64,000 nt of DNA from Arachidicoccus terrestris (GTDB lineage: Bacteria; Bacteroidota; Bacteroidia; Chitinophagales; Chitinophagaceae). The position numbers and the translations under genes are program-made. Where the stretch lies: contig NZ_CP083387.1 of assembly GCF_020042345.1 (NCBI RefSeq), positions 1,116,001-1,180,000 of the forward strand, in the 5' to 3' direction. The notes under the pieces are model-generated. The model saw only the letters and a program-made list of their open reading frames with translations. It was not told the origin of the DNA and did not search any database. Shown here piece by piece: positions 17,493 to 26,309 of the stretch. Position 1 is the stretch's first letter. Each line of letters begins with the position of its first letter.

Positions 17493-18016
17493 AAGTAAGA
17501 AATTCTTACCCCGAAAAGCCCAAATTACCCTATGAACGCACATCTGTTGATATGGCAGATGTGACGCAATATATTAGGACTTTGCCAATATCATTGGCCC
17601 TAAAGGCTTCTTTATATACTGTATTCCGCAATGAAAGTGCTAACGGGAAGTCTGGCGTTTGTAATAACTACGGGGGGATTCAAGCCGATTCCGGCCGGTG
17701 GGATAAAAAATTTGACGATGCCATAACAGGGACTTGCGTCAAAAACGAAAACATGACGGGAAATGCCCGTCGTTTCGTTTGCTTTGCCAGCTGGCATACA
17801 AGTATAGACTTTCTGGCGGACCGGCTAAAGGATCGGGGGCTTTTTGTCGGGGGATATGCCGGTAAAATTGCTAAGATAGAGATTCACACAGTAGAAGACC
17901 TGGCGCGGGCCTATTGGAAAGAATGGGTTACTGGATCCAGAACGGCGGAACCGTCACAATCGGAAATCATGGATTTTGAAAGCATGCACCATAAAGGCGT
18001 TGCGCTTTTCTCATAG
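17489..18016 (+). CDS. Endolysin-like peptidoglycan hydrolase
   Basis: 175 residues from ATG 17489, which overlaps the preceding stop as ATGA; an in-frame ATG at 17477 is possible. The key region is 'YTVFRNESANGKSGVCNNYGGIQ' (residues about 50-72), where the Glu of N-E-S-A-N-G could serve as the general acid of a transglycosylase or lysozyme-like fold, and 'YGGIQADSGRW' follows. No signal peptide, so it would need the holin. This is the last gene before the bidirectional terminator. The enzyme class is inferred from context and the Glu motif. Confidence 0.6.
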   Translation: MKVRNSYPEKPKLPYERTSVDMADVTQYIRTLPISLALKASLYTVFRNESANGKSGVCNNYGGIQADSGRWDKKFDDAITGTCVKNENMTGNARRFVCFASWHTSIDFLADRLKDRGLFVGGYAGKIAKIEIHTVEDLARAYWKEWVTGSRTAEPSQSEIMDFESMHHKGVALFS

Positions 18017-18069
18017 ACATTGCTCTGTTTTAGGTTTGTTTTGATTTGGTTTTTAATTGGTGAAAGGGA

Positions 18070-18094
18070 AAGGCCCCATAATGGGGCCTTTTTT
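18070..18094. terminator. Bidirectional terminator, lysis genes versus integrase
   Basis: AAGGCCCC (18070-18077) and GGGGCCTT (18083-18090) form an 8-bp stem with an ATAAT loop, followed by TTTT on the plus strand. On the minus strand an A/G-rich stretch follows, giving a weaker U-run. It separates the plus-strand lysis operon from the convergent integrase gene, whose stop codon is at 18093-18095. Confidence 0.85.
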
Positions 18095-19346
18095 ATTGCG
18101 CTGCACCAACAAAGTTTGGCGACTTCTTTATTATTTCGTCCTGATATACGCCCTTTATTTGCTTGACATACGTTTCAGTCATTTTTTTATTTGTATGCCC
18201 GTATAGGGATCGCAAGGCGTCAAGATCCACGCCCGCTACGATCTTGTCATTGCCGCCGGTATGCTTTAAGGCATATAGGTGTTTATTGATCCCAAGTCCC
18301 TTTATTACAAGCTTTCCCCATAGATTAGTTACCGTGTCCCGCTTTACTCTGACAGTTGACGGAGATAGGAAATCAGGACGCATTGCCCCGCTGACACCTT
18401 TTAAACTGGATCCTTTTCCACGGTTTCCGGAAGTGCCGCAGTTGCTTCCAAACGCATAATGGGTGTGGGGGAATTTTGAAAGGCCCAAGCGCATAAGGTA
18501 ATTATATAGCTCATCATCAATAGGCACCCTGCGGACATTCTTTGTTTTACTATTTTCTGCCGCCAGATCCGGCCGAATGGTAATTACCCTTGACAGTAAA
18601 TCAATATCGCCGATTTTGAGGGCTAATACTTCTTTTGGCCGTATGCCCGCATGATACACTACCAGCGAAAAGACAAAAAAGTTAAAATGAATTCTTTCCA
18701 GATTTTCAGCAATTTTTTTCTTTTCCGCTTCCGTCAATGGGATATATTTACTTGATTCCACTTTCGCCCGTCCCCGGATATTTGCTGCCGGGTTAAATTC
18801 TATAATGTCCCAATCCAATAGTTCACCTAATAAGGCCCGAAGCGTGTCCCTGTATTTATTAAATCCGTGATTGCTTAGGCCCTTTGCCCGGTCCAGATCA
18901 TCTAAAATTGTCCGGATATGGATCCGTCGAACGTCCTTTATATTCAAAATATCATACCCACATCTTGAAATTGACTGCTCAATGAACTTTAATTGGTTGC
19001 CATAATCCTGCATTGTCTTGGAAGCAACTTTCTTTTTGGATAGCGAAAATTTGAGAGCCTGGGCGAACGTCATCGGCCGCCCCGAATCCGCCCGGATAAC
19101 ATGCCGGTTCTTAAAGTCTGGATCCAGAATCGGGTTCCATCCATTTTGCAGCCAGATTAACTTAGCTTTTTGAACCGCCTGTAGTTCCTGCATTTTAAAT
19201 GCTTTCATGTGATCCCGGTTCGCATCACCCCGGTATTTCTTTACATGCCATTTGCCGGCGTGGAAAAAACGAAAATAGACATAACAGTCTTTAGGGTTCT
19301 TTGTTACGATCTTAGGGGGTGTGTAGCATACTGTTTTTGCTTCCAT
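18093..19346 (-). CDS. Phage tyrosine integrase
   Basis: A 417-residue tyrosine recombinase that integrates and excises the prophage. It has an N-terminal arm-binding region, a SAM-like core-binding domain (residues about 100-200) and a catalytic domain. Visible catalytic parts are the first Arg in 'AGIRPKEVLAL', a Lys in 'SKTKNVRRVPI', the late His in 'YGHTNKK' and the nucleophile Tyr in 'TETYVKQ'. The central H-x-x-R box reads Y-A-L-K (residues 358-361, before HTGG), as in a divergent Bacteroidota group. Its 5' end faces the 3' end of a tRNA-Ser gene 91 bases away. Confidence 0.92.
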   Translation of the reverse strand: MEAKTVCYTPPKIVTKNPKDCYVYFRFFHAGKWHVKKYRGDANRDHMKAFKMQELQAVQKAKLIWLQNGWNPILDPDFKNRHVIRADSGRPMTFAQALKFSLSKKKVASKTMQDYGNQLKFIEQSISRCGYDILNIKDVRRIHIRTILDDLDRAKGLSNHGFNKYRDTLRALLGELLDWDIIEFNPAANIRGRAKVESSKYIPLTEAEKKKIAENLERIHFNFFVFSLVVYHAGIRPKEVLALKIGDIDLLSRVITIRPDLAAENSKTKNVRRVPIDDELYNYLMRLGLSKFPHTHYAFGSNCGTSGNRGKGSSLKGVSGAMRPDFLSPSTVRVKRDTVTNLWGKLVIKGLGINKHLYALKHTGGNDKIVAGVDLDALRSLYGHTNKKMTETYVKQIKGVYQDEIIKKSPNFVGAAQ

Positions 19347-19437
19347 GTGTTATTTTATTTGTGCCGGGTTTTGTACCGACTTTTTTATTTAATAACACAC
19401 AAACAATTGAGAAACAAGCAATTATAAGGAAATTAAG
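19347..19437. other. Probable attachment-site region between integrase and tRNA-Ser
   Basis: A 91-base AT-rich stretch between the integrase start and the 3' end of tRNA-Ser. The tRNA points its 3' end at the prophage, the usual orientation when a phage recombines into a tRNA gene and restores it. The att core should overlap the tRNA 3' half; its partner copy would lie at the left prophage end outside this window, so the core cannot be defined here. Integrase arm sites and the int promoter probably also lie in this stretch. Confidence 0.5.
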
Positions 19438-19522
19438 CGGAGAGTGAGGGATTCGAACCCCCGGACCTGTGACAGTCAACGGTTTTCAAGACCGCCGCAT
19501 TCGACCACTCTGCCAACTCTCC
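19438..19522 (-). tRNA. tRNA-Ser(UGA)
   Basis: A full 85-nt class II tRNA on the minus strand. It has a 7-bp acceptor stem GGAGAGT/ACTCTCC, discriminator G (complement of c19438), a D-arm with GTGGTCGAATGC, anticodon loop CTTGAAA with anticodon TGA, a long variable arm and T-loop TTCGAAT. CCA is not encoded. This gene is the likely integration site of the prophage on its 3' side. Confidence 0.95.
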
Positions 19523-19579
19523 GGGCGCAAAATAATATCTAATAAATTTAATAACCAAATTTTTTTGCCATTCTTCCCG

Positions 19580-19587
19580 TAATTTTG
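19580..19587 (+). promoter_or_regulatory. Bacteroidota -7 box for the ABC transporter gene
   Basis: TAATTTTG matches TAnnTTTG and lies 65 bases upstream of the ABC transporter ATG. No well-spaced TTG -33 box is seen. Confidence 0.5.
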
Positions 19588-19651
19588 CGATTCGATCCCT
19601 GTTTCCGGCACATCAAAGCATCTAATTTATCTGCAGGGTCACTCATTAACT

Positions 19652-21463
19652 ATGAAAGAATTATCAGTTCTCAATAAATACTTCTGGAAATATCGCTATC
19701 GTTTCATACTGGGTTTTTTGTTCATTACTGCCTCCAACTACTTTGCTGTAATGTCGCCACAGGTATTCCGCTATGTAGTCGGAAAACTGCAGGAAACATT
19801 ACCGGGTCCCCACCCTGAGGCAGGCACTCAGGTTGTCAAGGATGTTATACTAGCCCATTTTTTCTCCTGGATGGACAGCTTTCCGTATGGCAGAATGGTT
19901 CTGGTAAGCAGTATCGTTATAATCGTTCTTGCCTTAATCAGGGGCCTTTTTATGTTCTTTATGCGGCAAACCATTATTGTCATGAGCCGTCATATCGAAT
20001 ATGATCAGAAAAATGAGGTTTATGAACACTATCAGACCCTGGATGCAGGTTTTTACAAGACCCATTCAACAGGCGATCTGATGAACAGAATGGCCGAAGA
20101 TGTCAGCAGGGTTCGTATGTATACCGGACCTGCTATTATGTATTTTATTAATCTGACGACCCTGATCGCCTTATGCCTGATCAATATGTTACAACAGGAT
20201 GTCAGGCTGACTTTGATTGTCATTTCTCCTTTACCCATACTCGCCCTGACCATTTATTTTCTGAACATCAATATTCATAAAAGGAGCACAAGGGTCCAGG
20301 CGCTGTTATCTGATCTAACGACCAATGCCCAGGAATCTTTTTCTGGCATCCGGGTCATCAAATCGTATGTTCAGGAGAAGGCTATACTGGGTTTCTTCCG
20401 AAAAAGCAGTGAAGAATATCGAAAAAACGCGGTAGGCCTTGCCAAGATGGAAGCGGTATATTTTCCCAGCATGAACCTGATCATTGGCCTCAGCACATTA
20501 ATTACCGTGCTGATTGGTTGCCAGATCGTTTTGCATGACACGACTAAGGTAGGCCTGATCGTGGAATTCGTGATCTATATCTTACTGCTCATTTTCCCGG
20601 TGAGTGCCATTGGCTGGGTGGCGAGTATGACCCAGCGGGCCGCCGCCTCACAAAAAAGACTGAACGAATTTCTGGAACAGGTACCCGCCATTCAGGACAA
20701 ACCCGTTACGAAACCCGCCGAACTGGACGGAGATATTTTGTTTGAACACATATCCTTTACTTATCCCAATACGGGCATCAAAGCGATCAAGGATTTTAAT
20801 TTACGGGTAAAAAAAGGCGAAAAGGTGCTGATTTTGGGCAAAACAGGCAGCGGCAAATCAACCGTTGCTCATTTGCTGCTCAGGTCCTTTGATCCGGATC
20901 ATGGCAACGTCTACATTAAAGGCGTCAATATCAAAGATATGCCTTTCAGGCAGCTTAGGCACAATATCAGTTATGTGCCACAGGACGTCTTCCTGTTCAG
21001 TGATACGATTGCCAACAACATCAGCTTTGGCTTGAATGAAAAAGCGTCAAGAGAAAGCATTGAAGCCGCAGCCAGATCTGCCAGCATTCATAATGAGATC
21101 CTGGAGTTGGAGAACGGTTATGAGACCATGGTAGGCGAACGTGGAGTTATGTTAAGCGGAGGACAAAAACAGCGCGTTTCAATCGCCAGGGCGCTTATTA
21201 AAGAACCAGAATTAATGGTATTTGATGACTGCCTGAGCGCTGTAGACGCCAAAACGGAAAACCAGATCATCTCCCACCTTAACCAGTTTTTGAGCGATAA
21301 AACCGCTATTATCATTACCCATAGGATTTTCACCGTATTTAACTTTGATCAGATTATCATTATAGATGATGGAATGATCACAGAAAGGGGTACACATGAC
21401 CAGTTAATGAAACAGGGCGGCTATTATGCCGAACTCTACAGAAAACAGATCACAGAGGCATAA
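19652..21463 (+). CDS. ABC exporter, fused membrane and ATPase domains
   Basis: A 603-residue MsbA/multidrug-type half transporter that works as a dimer in the inner membrane. An exporter membrane domain with about six helices covers residues 15-320. The ATPase domain has Walker A GKTGSGKST (about residue 409), signature LSGGQKQR, Walker B followed by FDDCLSAVD, and the H-loop ITHR. The catalytic Glu after Walker B is Asp here (D-D instead of D-E), as in some heterodimeric exporters with one weak ATP site. Substrate is unknown; lipid or drug export are the usual options. It is a single gene. Confidence 0.92.
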   Translation: MKELSVLNKYFWKYRYRFILGFLFITASNYFAVMSPQVFRYVVGKLQETLPGPHPEAGTQVVKDVILAHFFSWMDSFPYGRMVLVSSIVIIVLALIRGLFMFFMRQTIIVMSRHIEYDQKNEVYEHYQTLDAGFYKTHSTGDLMNRMAEDVSRVRMYTGPAIMYFINLTTLIALCLINMLQQDVRLTLIVISPLPILALTIYFLNINIHKRSTRVQALLSDLTTNAQESFSGIRVIKSYVQEKAILGFFRKSSEEYRKNAVGLAKMEAVYFPSMNLIIGLSTLITVLIGCQIVLHDTTKVGLIVEFVIYILLLIFPVSAIGWVASMTQRAAASQKRLNEFLEQVPAIQDKPVTKPAELDGDILFEHISFTYPNTGIKAIKDFNLRVKKGEKVLILGKTGSGKSTVAHLLLRSFDPDHGNVYIKGVNIKDMPFRQLRHNISYVPQDVFLFSDTIANNISFGLNEKASRESIEAAARSASIHNEILELENGYETMVGERGVMLSGGQKQRVSIARALIKEPELMVFDDCLSAVDAKTENQIISHLNQFLSDKTAIIITHRIFTVFNFDQIIIIDDGMITERGTHDQLMKQGGYYAELYRKQITEA

Positions 21464-21554
21464 TTGTATGATTTTCACACTTACAGGTGTTTGTCTGCAT
21501 AAGTTTTAACGTGTAATATCTGCACGCGGCGAGGGATAAATAGGTATTTATAAT

Positions 21555-21562
21555 TACCTTTG
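21555..21562 (+). promoter_or_regulatory. Bacteroidota -7 box for ppa
   Basis: TACCTTTG, an exact TAnnTTTG match, lies 30 bases upstream of ATG 21593. It also argues against the longer reading frame beginning with TTG at 21560, which would start inside the promoter. Confidence 0.7.
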
Positions 21563-21592
21563 CACCCAAATTTCCTATTAAACAAAAAAGGC

Positions 21593-22150
21593 ATGATTAA
21601 AACTACGCAGGTTTTGCATCCCTGGCATGGCGTTGAGACTGGCAAAAATGCACCGGAATTCGTGAATTGTATTGTAGAAATCCCTCAGGGATCCCGTTCC
21701 AAATATGAAATCGACAAAGCCAGCGGCCTGCTGAAACTGGACAGAGTCATCTATTCATCCTTCCACTACCCTGCCAATTATGGCTTTATCCCCCAGACAT
21801 ACGGCGATGATAAAGACCCCCTGGACATTTTGATTATCTCCAGCATGACCATTCAACCCATGTGTATTGTCGAAGCCAAGGTTATTGGCGTTATGCAGAT
21901 GCTGGATGGCGGAGAAGGAGATGACAAGATCATCGGTGTAGCAGCCAATGATCCTGCCATCAACTATTATGAAAATATCGAAGAACTGCCTAAACATTTT
22001 TTCAACGAATTACGTCACTTCTTCGAGCAATATAAAGTACTGGAAAAGAAGACTGTTAAAGTCGAAGAGTTCGGCAACAAACAACAGGCCCTGAATATTA
22101 TTAAAGAAGCAATGGTCTCTTACAACAAACTGTTTACAGAAGAAAAATAG
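21593..22150 (+). CDS. ppa: Inorganic pyrophosphatase, family I
   Basis: A 185-residue soluble cytoplasmic enzyme that hydrolyses pyrophosphate and so drives biosynthetic reactions. Family I features are EIPQGSRSKYEIDKASG near the N-terminus, the metal-binding signature Y-G-D-D-K-D-P-L-D-I-L, and VIGVMQMLDGGEGDDKIIGV, which supplies further Asp ligands. Length is normal. I chose ATG 21593, downstream of a TACCTTTG box. A small membrane protein gene with its own promoter follows. Confidence 0.95.
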   Translation: MIKTTQVLHPWHGVETGKNAPEFVNCIVEIPQGSRSKYEIDKASGLLKLDRVIYSSFHYPANYGFIPQTYGDDKDPLDILIISSMTIQPMCIVEAKVIGVMQMLDGGEGDDKIIGVAANDPAINYYENIEELPKHFFNELRHFFEQYKVLEKKTVKVEEFGNKQQALNIIKEAMVSYNKLFTEEK

Positions 22151-22182
22151 GAGCCGGGCGCACTAATTTTTATTTTTTTACC

Positions 22183-22190
22183 TACATTTG
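22183..22190 (+). promoter_or_regulatory. Bacteroidota -7 box for the 60-residue membrane protein
   Basis: TACATTTG matches TAnnTTTG. The transcript would start about 10 bases before ATG 22207, giving a very short leader. Confidence 0.65.
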
Positions 22191-22206
22191 TAAAAATTTT
22201 ACTGAA

Positions 22207-22389
22207 ATGGAAGAAACAACATCACGTGGAAAATATTGGGTATGGTTTGTCATTTGGCTGGCAATTATTATCGGTCTGATGATCTGGGCCAGACAATGGT
22301 TCTGGTTGGCTTTACCTGGCGTTTTGACCTATTTTGTAAAAGCAATGGGGCTGATGGACGAGAACAAAAAAGAAGATCAGTTCTATTAA
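22207..22389 (+). CDS. Small membrane protein, 60 residues
   Basis: A 60-residue hypothetical protein with one long or two short hydrophobic segments (residues 11-26 and 30-45, rich in Trp) and a charged tail, DENKKEDQFY. It has its own promoter box directly upstream and a clear terminator directly downstream, so it is a real single-gene unit. No function is recognisable. Confidence 0.75.
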   Translation: MEETTSRGKYWVWFVIWLAIIIGLMIWARQWFWLALPGVLTYFVKAMGLMDENKKEDQFY

Positions 22390-22422
22390 GAAGCTGACTG
22401 ATATTATAAATAACATTAATAC

Positions 22423-22450
22423 AAGGGATAAATTTCGGTTTATCCCTTTT
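22423..22450 (+). terminator. Rho-independent terminator
   Basis: AAGGGATAAA (22423-22432) and TTTATCCCTT (22439-22448) form a 10-bp stem with a 6-base loop, followed by a T-run to 22453. It ends the small membrane protein transcript. Confidence 0.9.
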
Positions 22451-22500
22451 TTTATGCCTTCAGCGGCCGATTGCCCCTTTAAAAATACCCTGAAAATCGT

Positions 22501-22508
22501 TACCTTTG
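22501..22508 (+). promoter_or_regulatory. Bacteroidota -7 box for the SNF2 helicase
   Basis: TACCTTTG, an exact consensus match, lies 42 bases before the proposed TTG start at 22551 and supports a start close to that codon. Confidence 0.65.
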
Positions 22509-22550
22509 CAAATTGCTTTTTGGCAAACTAATATTTGAAAAAGACAAGCA

Positions 22551-25500
22551 TTGTTACCATTTTTTATAAAACAGATTTATAGTAACGGATCCGAAGAAAT
22601 CACAGCACGCGGCCGGAAGATTTTTAATAGTGGCAGAATTGAAGTCGCTCATCACGACACATTATCCAACACGATCAGCTTCCGGGTAAAGGATGATATG
22701 TATGCCAGCTGGTATAAAGTGCAGGTTCGTGGCTATAAAGACGAATCTACTTTATCTTTAAAGTGTAACTGTACTTATAATCTGGGAGAACTCTGCAAAC
22801 ATGAAGTAGCGGTGCTTTTCCAGTTGCAGCAAATGTCTGATCAGCATCTGTTGGCCAACGTTGAGGTTAATTATGATCAGCAACACACGACCTTGCGCAT
22901 GAACCGGTTGGATCTGAGGCAGATCCGGGCATTCGCTGCGACAGAGACCTATGAATCCGCAGAAGAATCCTTACGGATGAGCAAGCCATTATTGCTGGAA
23001 AGTGCTAATGAAAAGGTGGTCGCGGAAATCACGGTAGACAGGGAAGTATTTCCGGTCATTATACAGAAAAATACAGAAAGAAACTTTGATACAAGCTGTA
23101 ACTGCGGCAGTGAAACGCATCATCCGCTTTGTCTGCATAAGACAATATTGCTTTTACACCTGGTCAACATTGGAGGCGCCGATTATTTTGACACCATACG
23201 AAACTGGGATCGGGAAAAAAATCAATTATTAGGCCTATACGGTTTCTCACTGGAAGATGATCTTTCCGGCAAATTTGAGTTTACATATAAAAACGGCAAA
23301 CCCTTCTTACGCGTACTGGATCCCAATATCAAAAAGGTCGTTAACCCCAACAGCTTTAACCCGCAAACCAAGATCGTCAAACAGGAAATCGCCCCTGAAC
23401 CGGAAGTACTGGAAAAAGAAAACGGCGATTTCAGGGTGGGTATTGTTATAGCCGAAAATCAGCATCAATATCCTTTTGTGCAATTCATTCCTGTAAGGGG
23501 TGAGACAAATGAAGCAGGCACCAATTTTATCGATCAGATCGAAAAGCTCGATTTTGGCAAGACCATCGATTCGGAGAAAATAGCGGAAGAAGACTGGAAT
23601 ATTGTTCATACACTGAGAAAAATATCGACCAGTGAGGTCAACCGCTATCTGGATCGCAATTCTGAGTTTAGCGGCATATGGGATAATATCGTTCAGCAAA
23701 AAGGTCAGCCGTTAACTGAGGATACACGCAGACTTATTGTAGATTACCTCTACCAAAAGCTGAAACATTTATTTAATCTATCTATTGACAGTTACCTGAC
23801 GTTTTATCTTCCGAAAGGCAAAGCGTTGTCTTCTGCCAATATAGAACTGGCCAATTACTCTATCAATTATGTCAAACCCCATTTCGAAGTGGCCCATAAT
23901 GACGGAAAATACGAGGTCATCTGTAAGGTCGATACCCTGCTCGGCGAGAAGCTGATCACAGAAAACGAAATGGGCTCCAATTTGTTATTCCAGGTAGAGA
24001 ACCAGTTTTATCTGTGGAGTAAGGCCGAAGACGTTATTACCGTGGAAAAATTCCTGGATGACGGCCGCATCCTATATGATGAAGACCAGTGGGAGCATGC
24101 GCTATTTGACTTTGTCATACCCTTATCAAAAGACTACAAAGTTAATTTCACGAATATCCAGCAGGAAGAGATTTTCGATATGATTCCTGAATCCAGGATC
24201 AACTTAAAGGAAAGGGGCGATTATCTGGTATTCGACCCTATATTCATTTATCATAATCACCGCATTACAGATGAGCAGAATGATCAGATCATTTTGCCAC
24301 AGAAAGATAAATTACTGATCATCCACCGTAACCGTGAGGCTGAAAACGCGTTCTTTCAAAAAATACATAGTCTGCATTCAGGTTTTGCGGTCGTTAATAA
24401 AAACCAACTGGCCCTGAAAGGGCAGGACGTATTAAAAAATAACTGGTTTTTTCTCTTCGTAGACAGTATGAAGGAAATGAACGTACCCGTCTATGGTTTT
24501 GAAACCCTGAAAAAGTACCGGTTTAACACGGCTAAGCCGACGACCGTTATTAATCTCAGCACCCATACAGACTGGTTTGATGCAAAGGTGGATATCGATT
24601 TTAACGGGCAGAAGATCTCGGTCGCCGAGATCAAGAAAGCCCTGAATAATAAACAGCAATTTGTACAGCTGAAGGATGGCACGCTAGGCGTCTTACCGGA
24701 AGAGTGGCTCAAAAAATACAGTCTTTTATTTCAGGTGGGTGAAACAACGGATTCCTCACTAAAACTAAATAAATATCATTTTACCATCATCGATGAGCTG
24801 TACGCTCAAAGAGATGAAAAAGAACTGATTTTCCACCTGGAGGAGAAATATGAGAAGATACGCAGGGAACACGTCATTCATGAGCTCGAAGTTCCTCAGC
24901 ATCTAAAATCTATTCTACGCCCCTATCAGTCTGCAGGCTATCACTGGCTGAACTACCTGGATACCGTAAAATGGGGCGGTATACTGGCCGATGATATGGG
25001 TCTTGGTAAGACCATCCAGACGCTGACCTATCTTTATCATTTAAAGCAGGAGAAAGCTACTGCGTTCTCTGCTTTAGTCGTTTGCCCCACTTCTCTGCTG
25101 TACAACTGGGAAAACGAGATCCGTAAATTCACGCCTGGCATTACGTACTTTATCCATCACGGTGCAGGACGTAATCTGGCGAAGATCATATCCGGTGATT
25201 CAGATATTATTATTACTACCTACGGTACACTTCGTAGCGATATCAAGCATTTTGTCGAGAAGCGTTTCAATTATGTTGTGTTGGATGAAAGCCAGGCGAT
25301 CAAGAATCCGGTGAGTAAAATCGCCAAAGCCGTTAACCTGTTGCAGGCTGACAACCGGCTTTGCCTGAGCGGTACTCCCCTACAGAACAATACATTTGAT
25401 ATCTATGCACAGATGAACTTCCTGAATCCCGGGCTTTTAGGCAGTGTGGAATGGTTCAAGCAACAGTTTGCCATTCCTATTGATAAGTTCGGAGAAAAAC

Positions 25501-26303
25501 AGCAAAAAGAACAGCTCAGGAAGCTGCTTTTCCCATTTATCCTGCGCAGGACAAAAGAACAGGTAGCAAAGGACCTTCCGGAAAAAACTGAACAGGTACT
25601 TTTCTGTGAAATGGGTAAACACCAACGGGAAATATATGAAGCCTATCGCAATGATGTCAGGGATAAAATATTGGGAATGATCGATCAACAGGGCGTACAA
25701 CGCTCCCAGTTATCTATTTTGCAGGGCCTTATGCGACTGCGTCAGATCTGTGACAGCCCTGCCATTATAAAAGACGAGAACTTTCCGAATCACTCCATCA
25801 AGATCAAGGAGCTGACCAAAGAACTGGAAGAGAACCTCAGTAATCATAAGGCACTTATCTTCTCACAATTTTTGGGCATGTTGGGTCTTATCCGGGAAAA
25901 GCTGGATGAGATGGGCATTAAATACCAGTATTTTGATGGCGGCACCTCAGTAAAAGACCGGGAAGTGGCGATTCAAAACTTCCAGAATGACGATGATTGC
26001 CGCGTATTTCTAATCTCCCTGAAAGCCGGTGGCGTGGGTCTGAACCTGACCGCTGCTGACTATGTCTATATCGTTGATCCCTGGTGGAATCCAGCAATCG
26101 AGCAACAGGCCATTGACCGTACCCATCGTATCGGTCAGACCAAAAACATATTCGCTTACCGGATGATCTGTAAGGACAGCGTGGAAGACAAGATTTTGAC
26201 ATTGCAGGATCGTAAAAGGGCCCTCGCCAATGAGTTAATTGCAGAGGATAGTTCCTTTGTCAAGAGCCTGACCAAAGAAGATATTGAATATTTATTCAGT
26301 TAG
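22551..26303 (+). CDS. SNF2-family helicase with two SWIM zinc motifs
   Basis: A 1250-residue Swi2/Snf2 DNA translocase. SWIM zinc motif 1 is C-N-C...C-K-H (Cys72, Cys74, Cys82, His84) and a second C-N-C...C-L-H follows (Cys183, Cys185, Cys194, His196). The ATPase core is C-terminal: Walker A in GILADDMGLGKTIQT (about residue 807), DESQ in the DEAH position, SGTPLQNN, then QFLGMLG, KAGGVGLNLTAAD and DPWWNP...DRTHRIGQ. The start is TTG 22551; the next ATG would cut into the conserved N-terminus. The family remodels protein-DNA complexes or RNA polymerase; the target is unknown here. Confidence 0.9.
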   Translation: MLPFFIKQIYSNGSEEITARGRKIFNSGRIEVAHHDTLSNTISFRVKDDMYASWYKVQVRGYKDESTLSLKCNCTYNLGELCKHEVAVLFQLQQMSDQHLLANVEVNYDQQHTTLRMNRLDLRQIRAFAATETYESAEESLRMSKPLLLESANEKVVAEITVDREVFPVIIQKNTERNFDTSCNCGSETHHPLCLHKTILLLHLVNIGGADYFDTIRNWDREKNQLLGLYGFSLEDDLSGKFEFTYKNGKPFLRVLDPNIKKVVNPNSFNPQTKIVKQEIAPEPEVLEKENGDFRVGIVIAENQHQYPFVQFIPVRGETNEAGTNFIDQIEKLDFGKTIDSEKIAEEDWNIVHTLRKISTSEVNRYLDRNSEFSGIWDNIVQQKGQPLTEDTRRLIVDYLYQKLKHLFNLSIDSYLTFYLPKGKALSSANIELANYSINYVKPHFEVAHNDGKYEVICKVDTLLGEKLITENEMGSNLLFQVENQFYLWSKAEDVITVEKFLDDGRILYDEDQWEHALFDFVIPLSKDYKVNFTNIQQEEIFDMIPESRINLKERGDYLVFDPIFIYHNHRITDEQNDQIILPQKDKLLIIHRNREAENAFFQKIHSLHSGFAVVNKNQLALKGQDVLKNNWFFLFVDSMKEMNVPVYGFETLKKYRFNTAKPTTVINLSTHTDWFDAKVDIDFNGQKISVAEIKKALNNKQQFVQLKDGTLGVLPEEWLKKYSLLFQVGETTDSSLKLNKYHFTIIDELYAQRDEKELIFHLEEKYEKIRREHVIHELEVPQHLKSILRPYQSAGYHWLNYLDTVKWGGILADDMGLGKTIQTLTYLYHLKQEKATAFSALVVCPTSLLYNWENEIRKFTPGITYFIHHGAGRNLAKIISGDSDIIITTYGTLRSDIKHFVEKRFNYVVLDESQAIKNPVSKIAKAVNLLQADNRLCLSGTPLQNNTFDIYAQMNFLNPGLLGSVEWFKQQFAIPIDKFGEKQQKEQLRKLLFPFILRRTKEQVAKDLPEKTEQVLFCEMGKHQREIYEAYRNDVRDKILGMIDQQGVQRSQLSILQGLMRLRQICDSPAIIKDENFPNHSIKIKELTKELEENLSNHKALIFSQFLGMLGLIREKLDEMGIKYQYFDGGTSVKDREVAIQNFQNDDDCRVFLISLKAGGVGLNLTAADYVYIVDPWWNPAIEQQAIDRTHRIGQTKNIFAYRMICKDSVEDKILTLQDRKRALANELIAEDSSFVKSLTKEDIEYLFS

Positions 26304-26309
26304 CATTCA

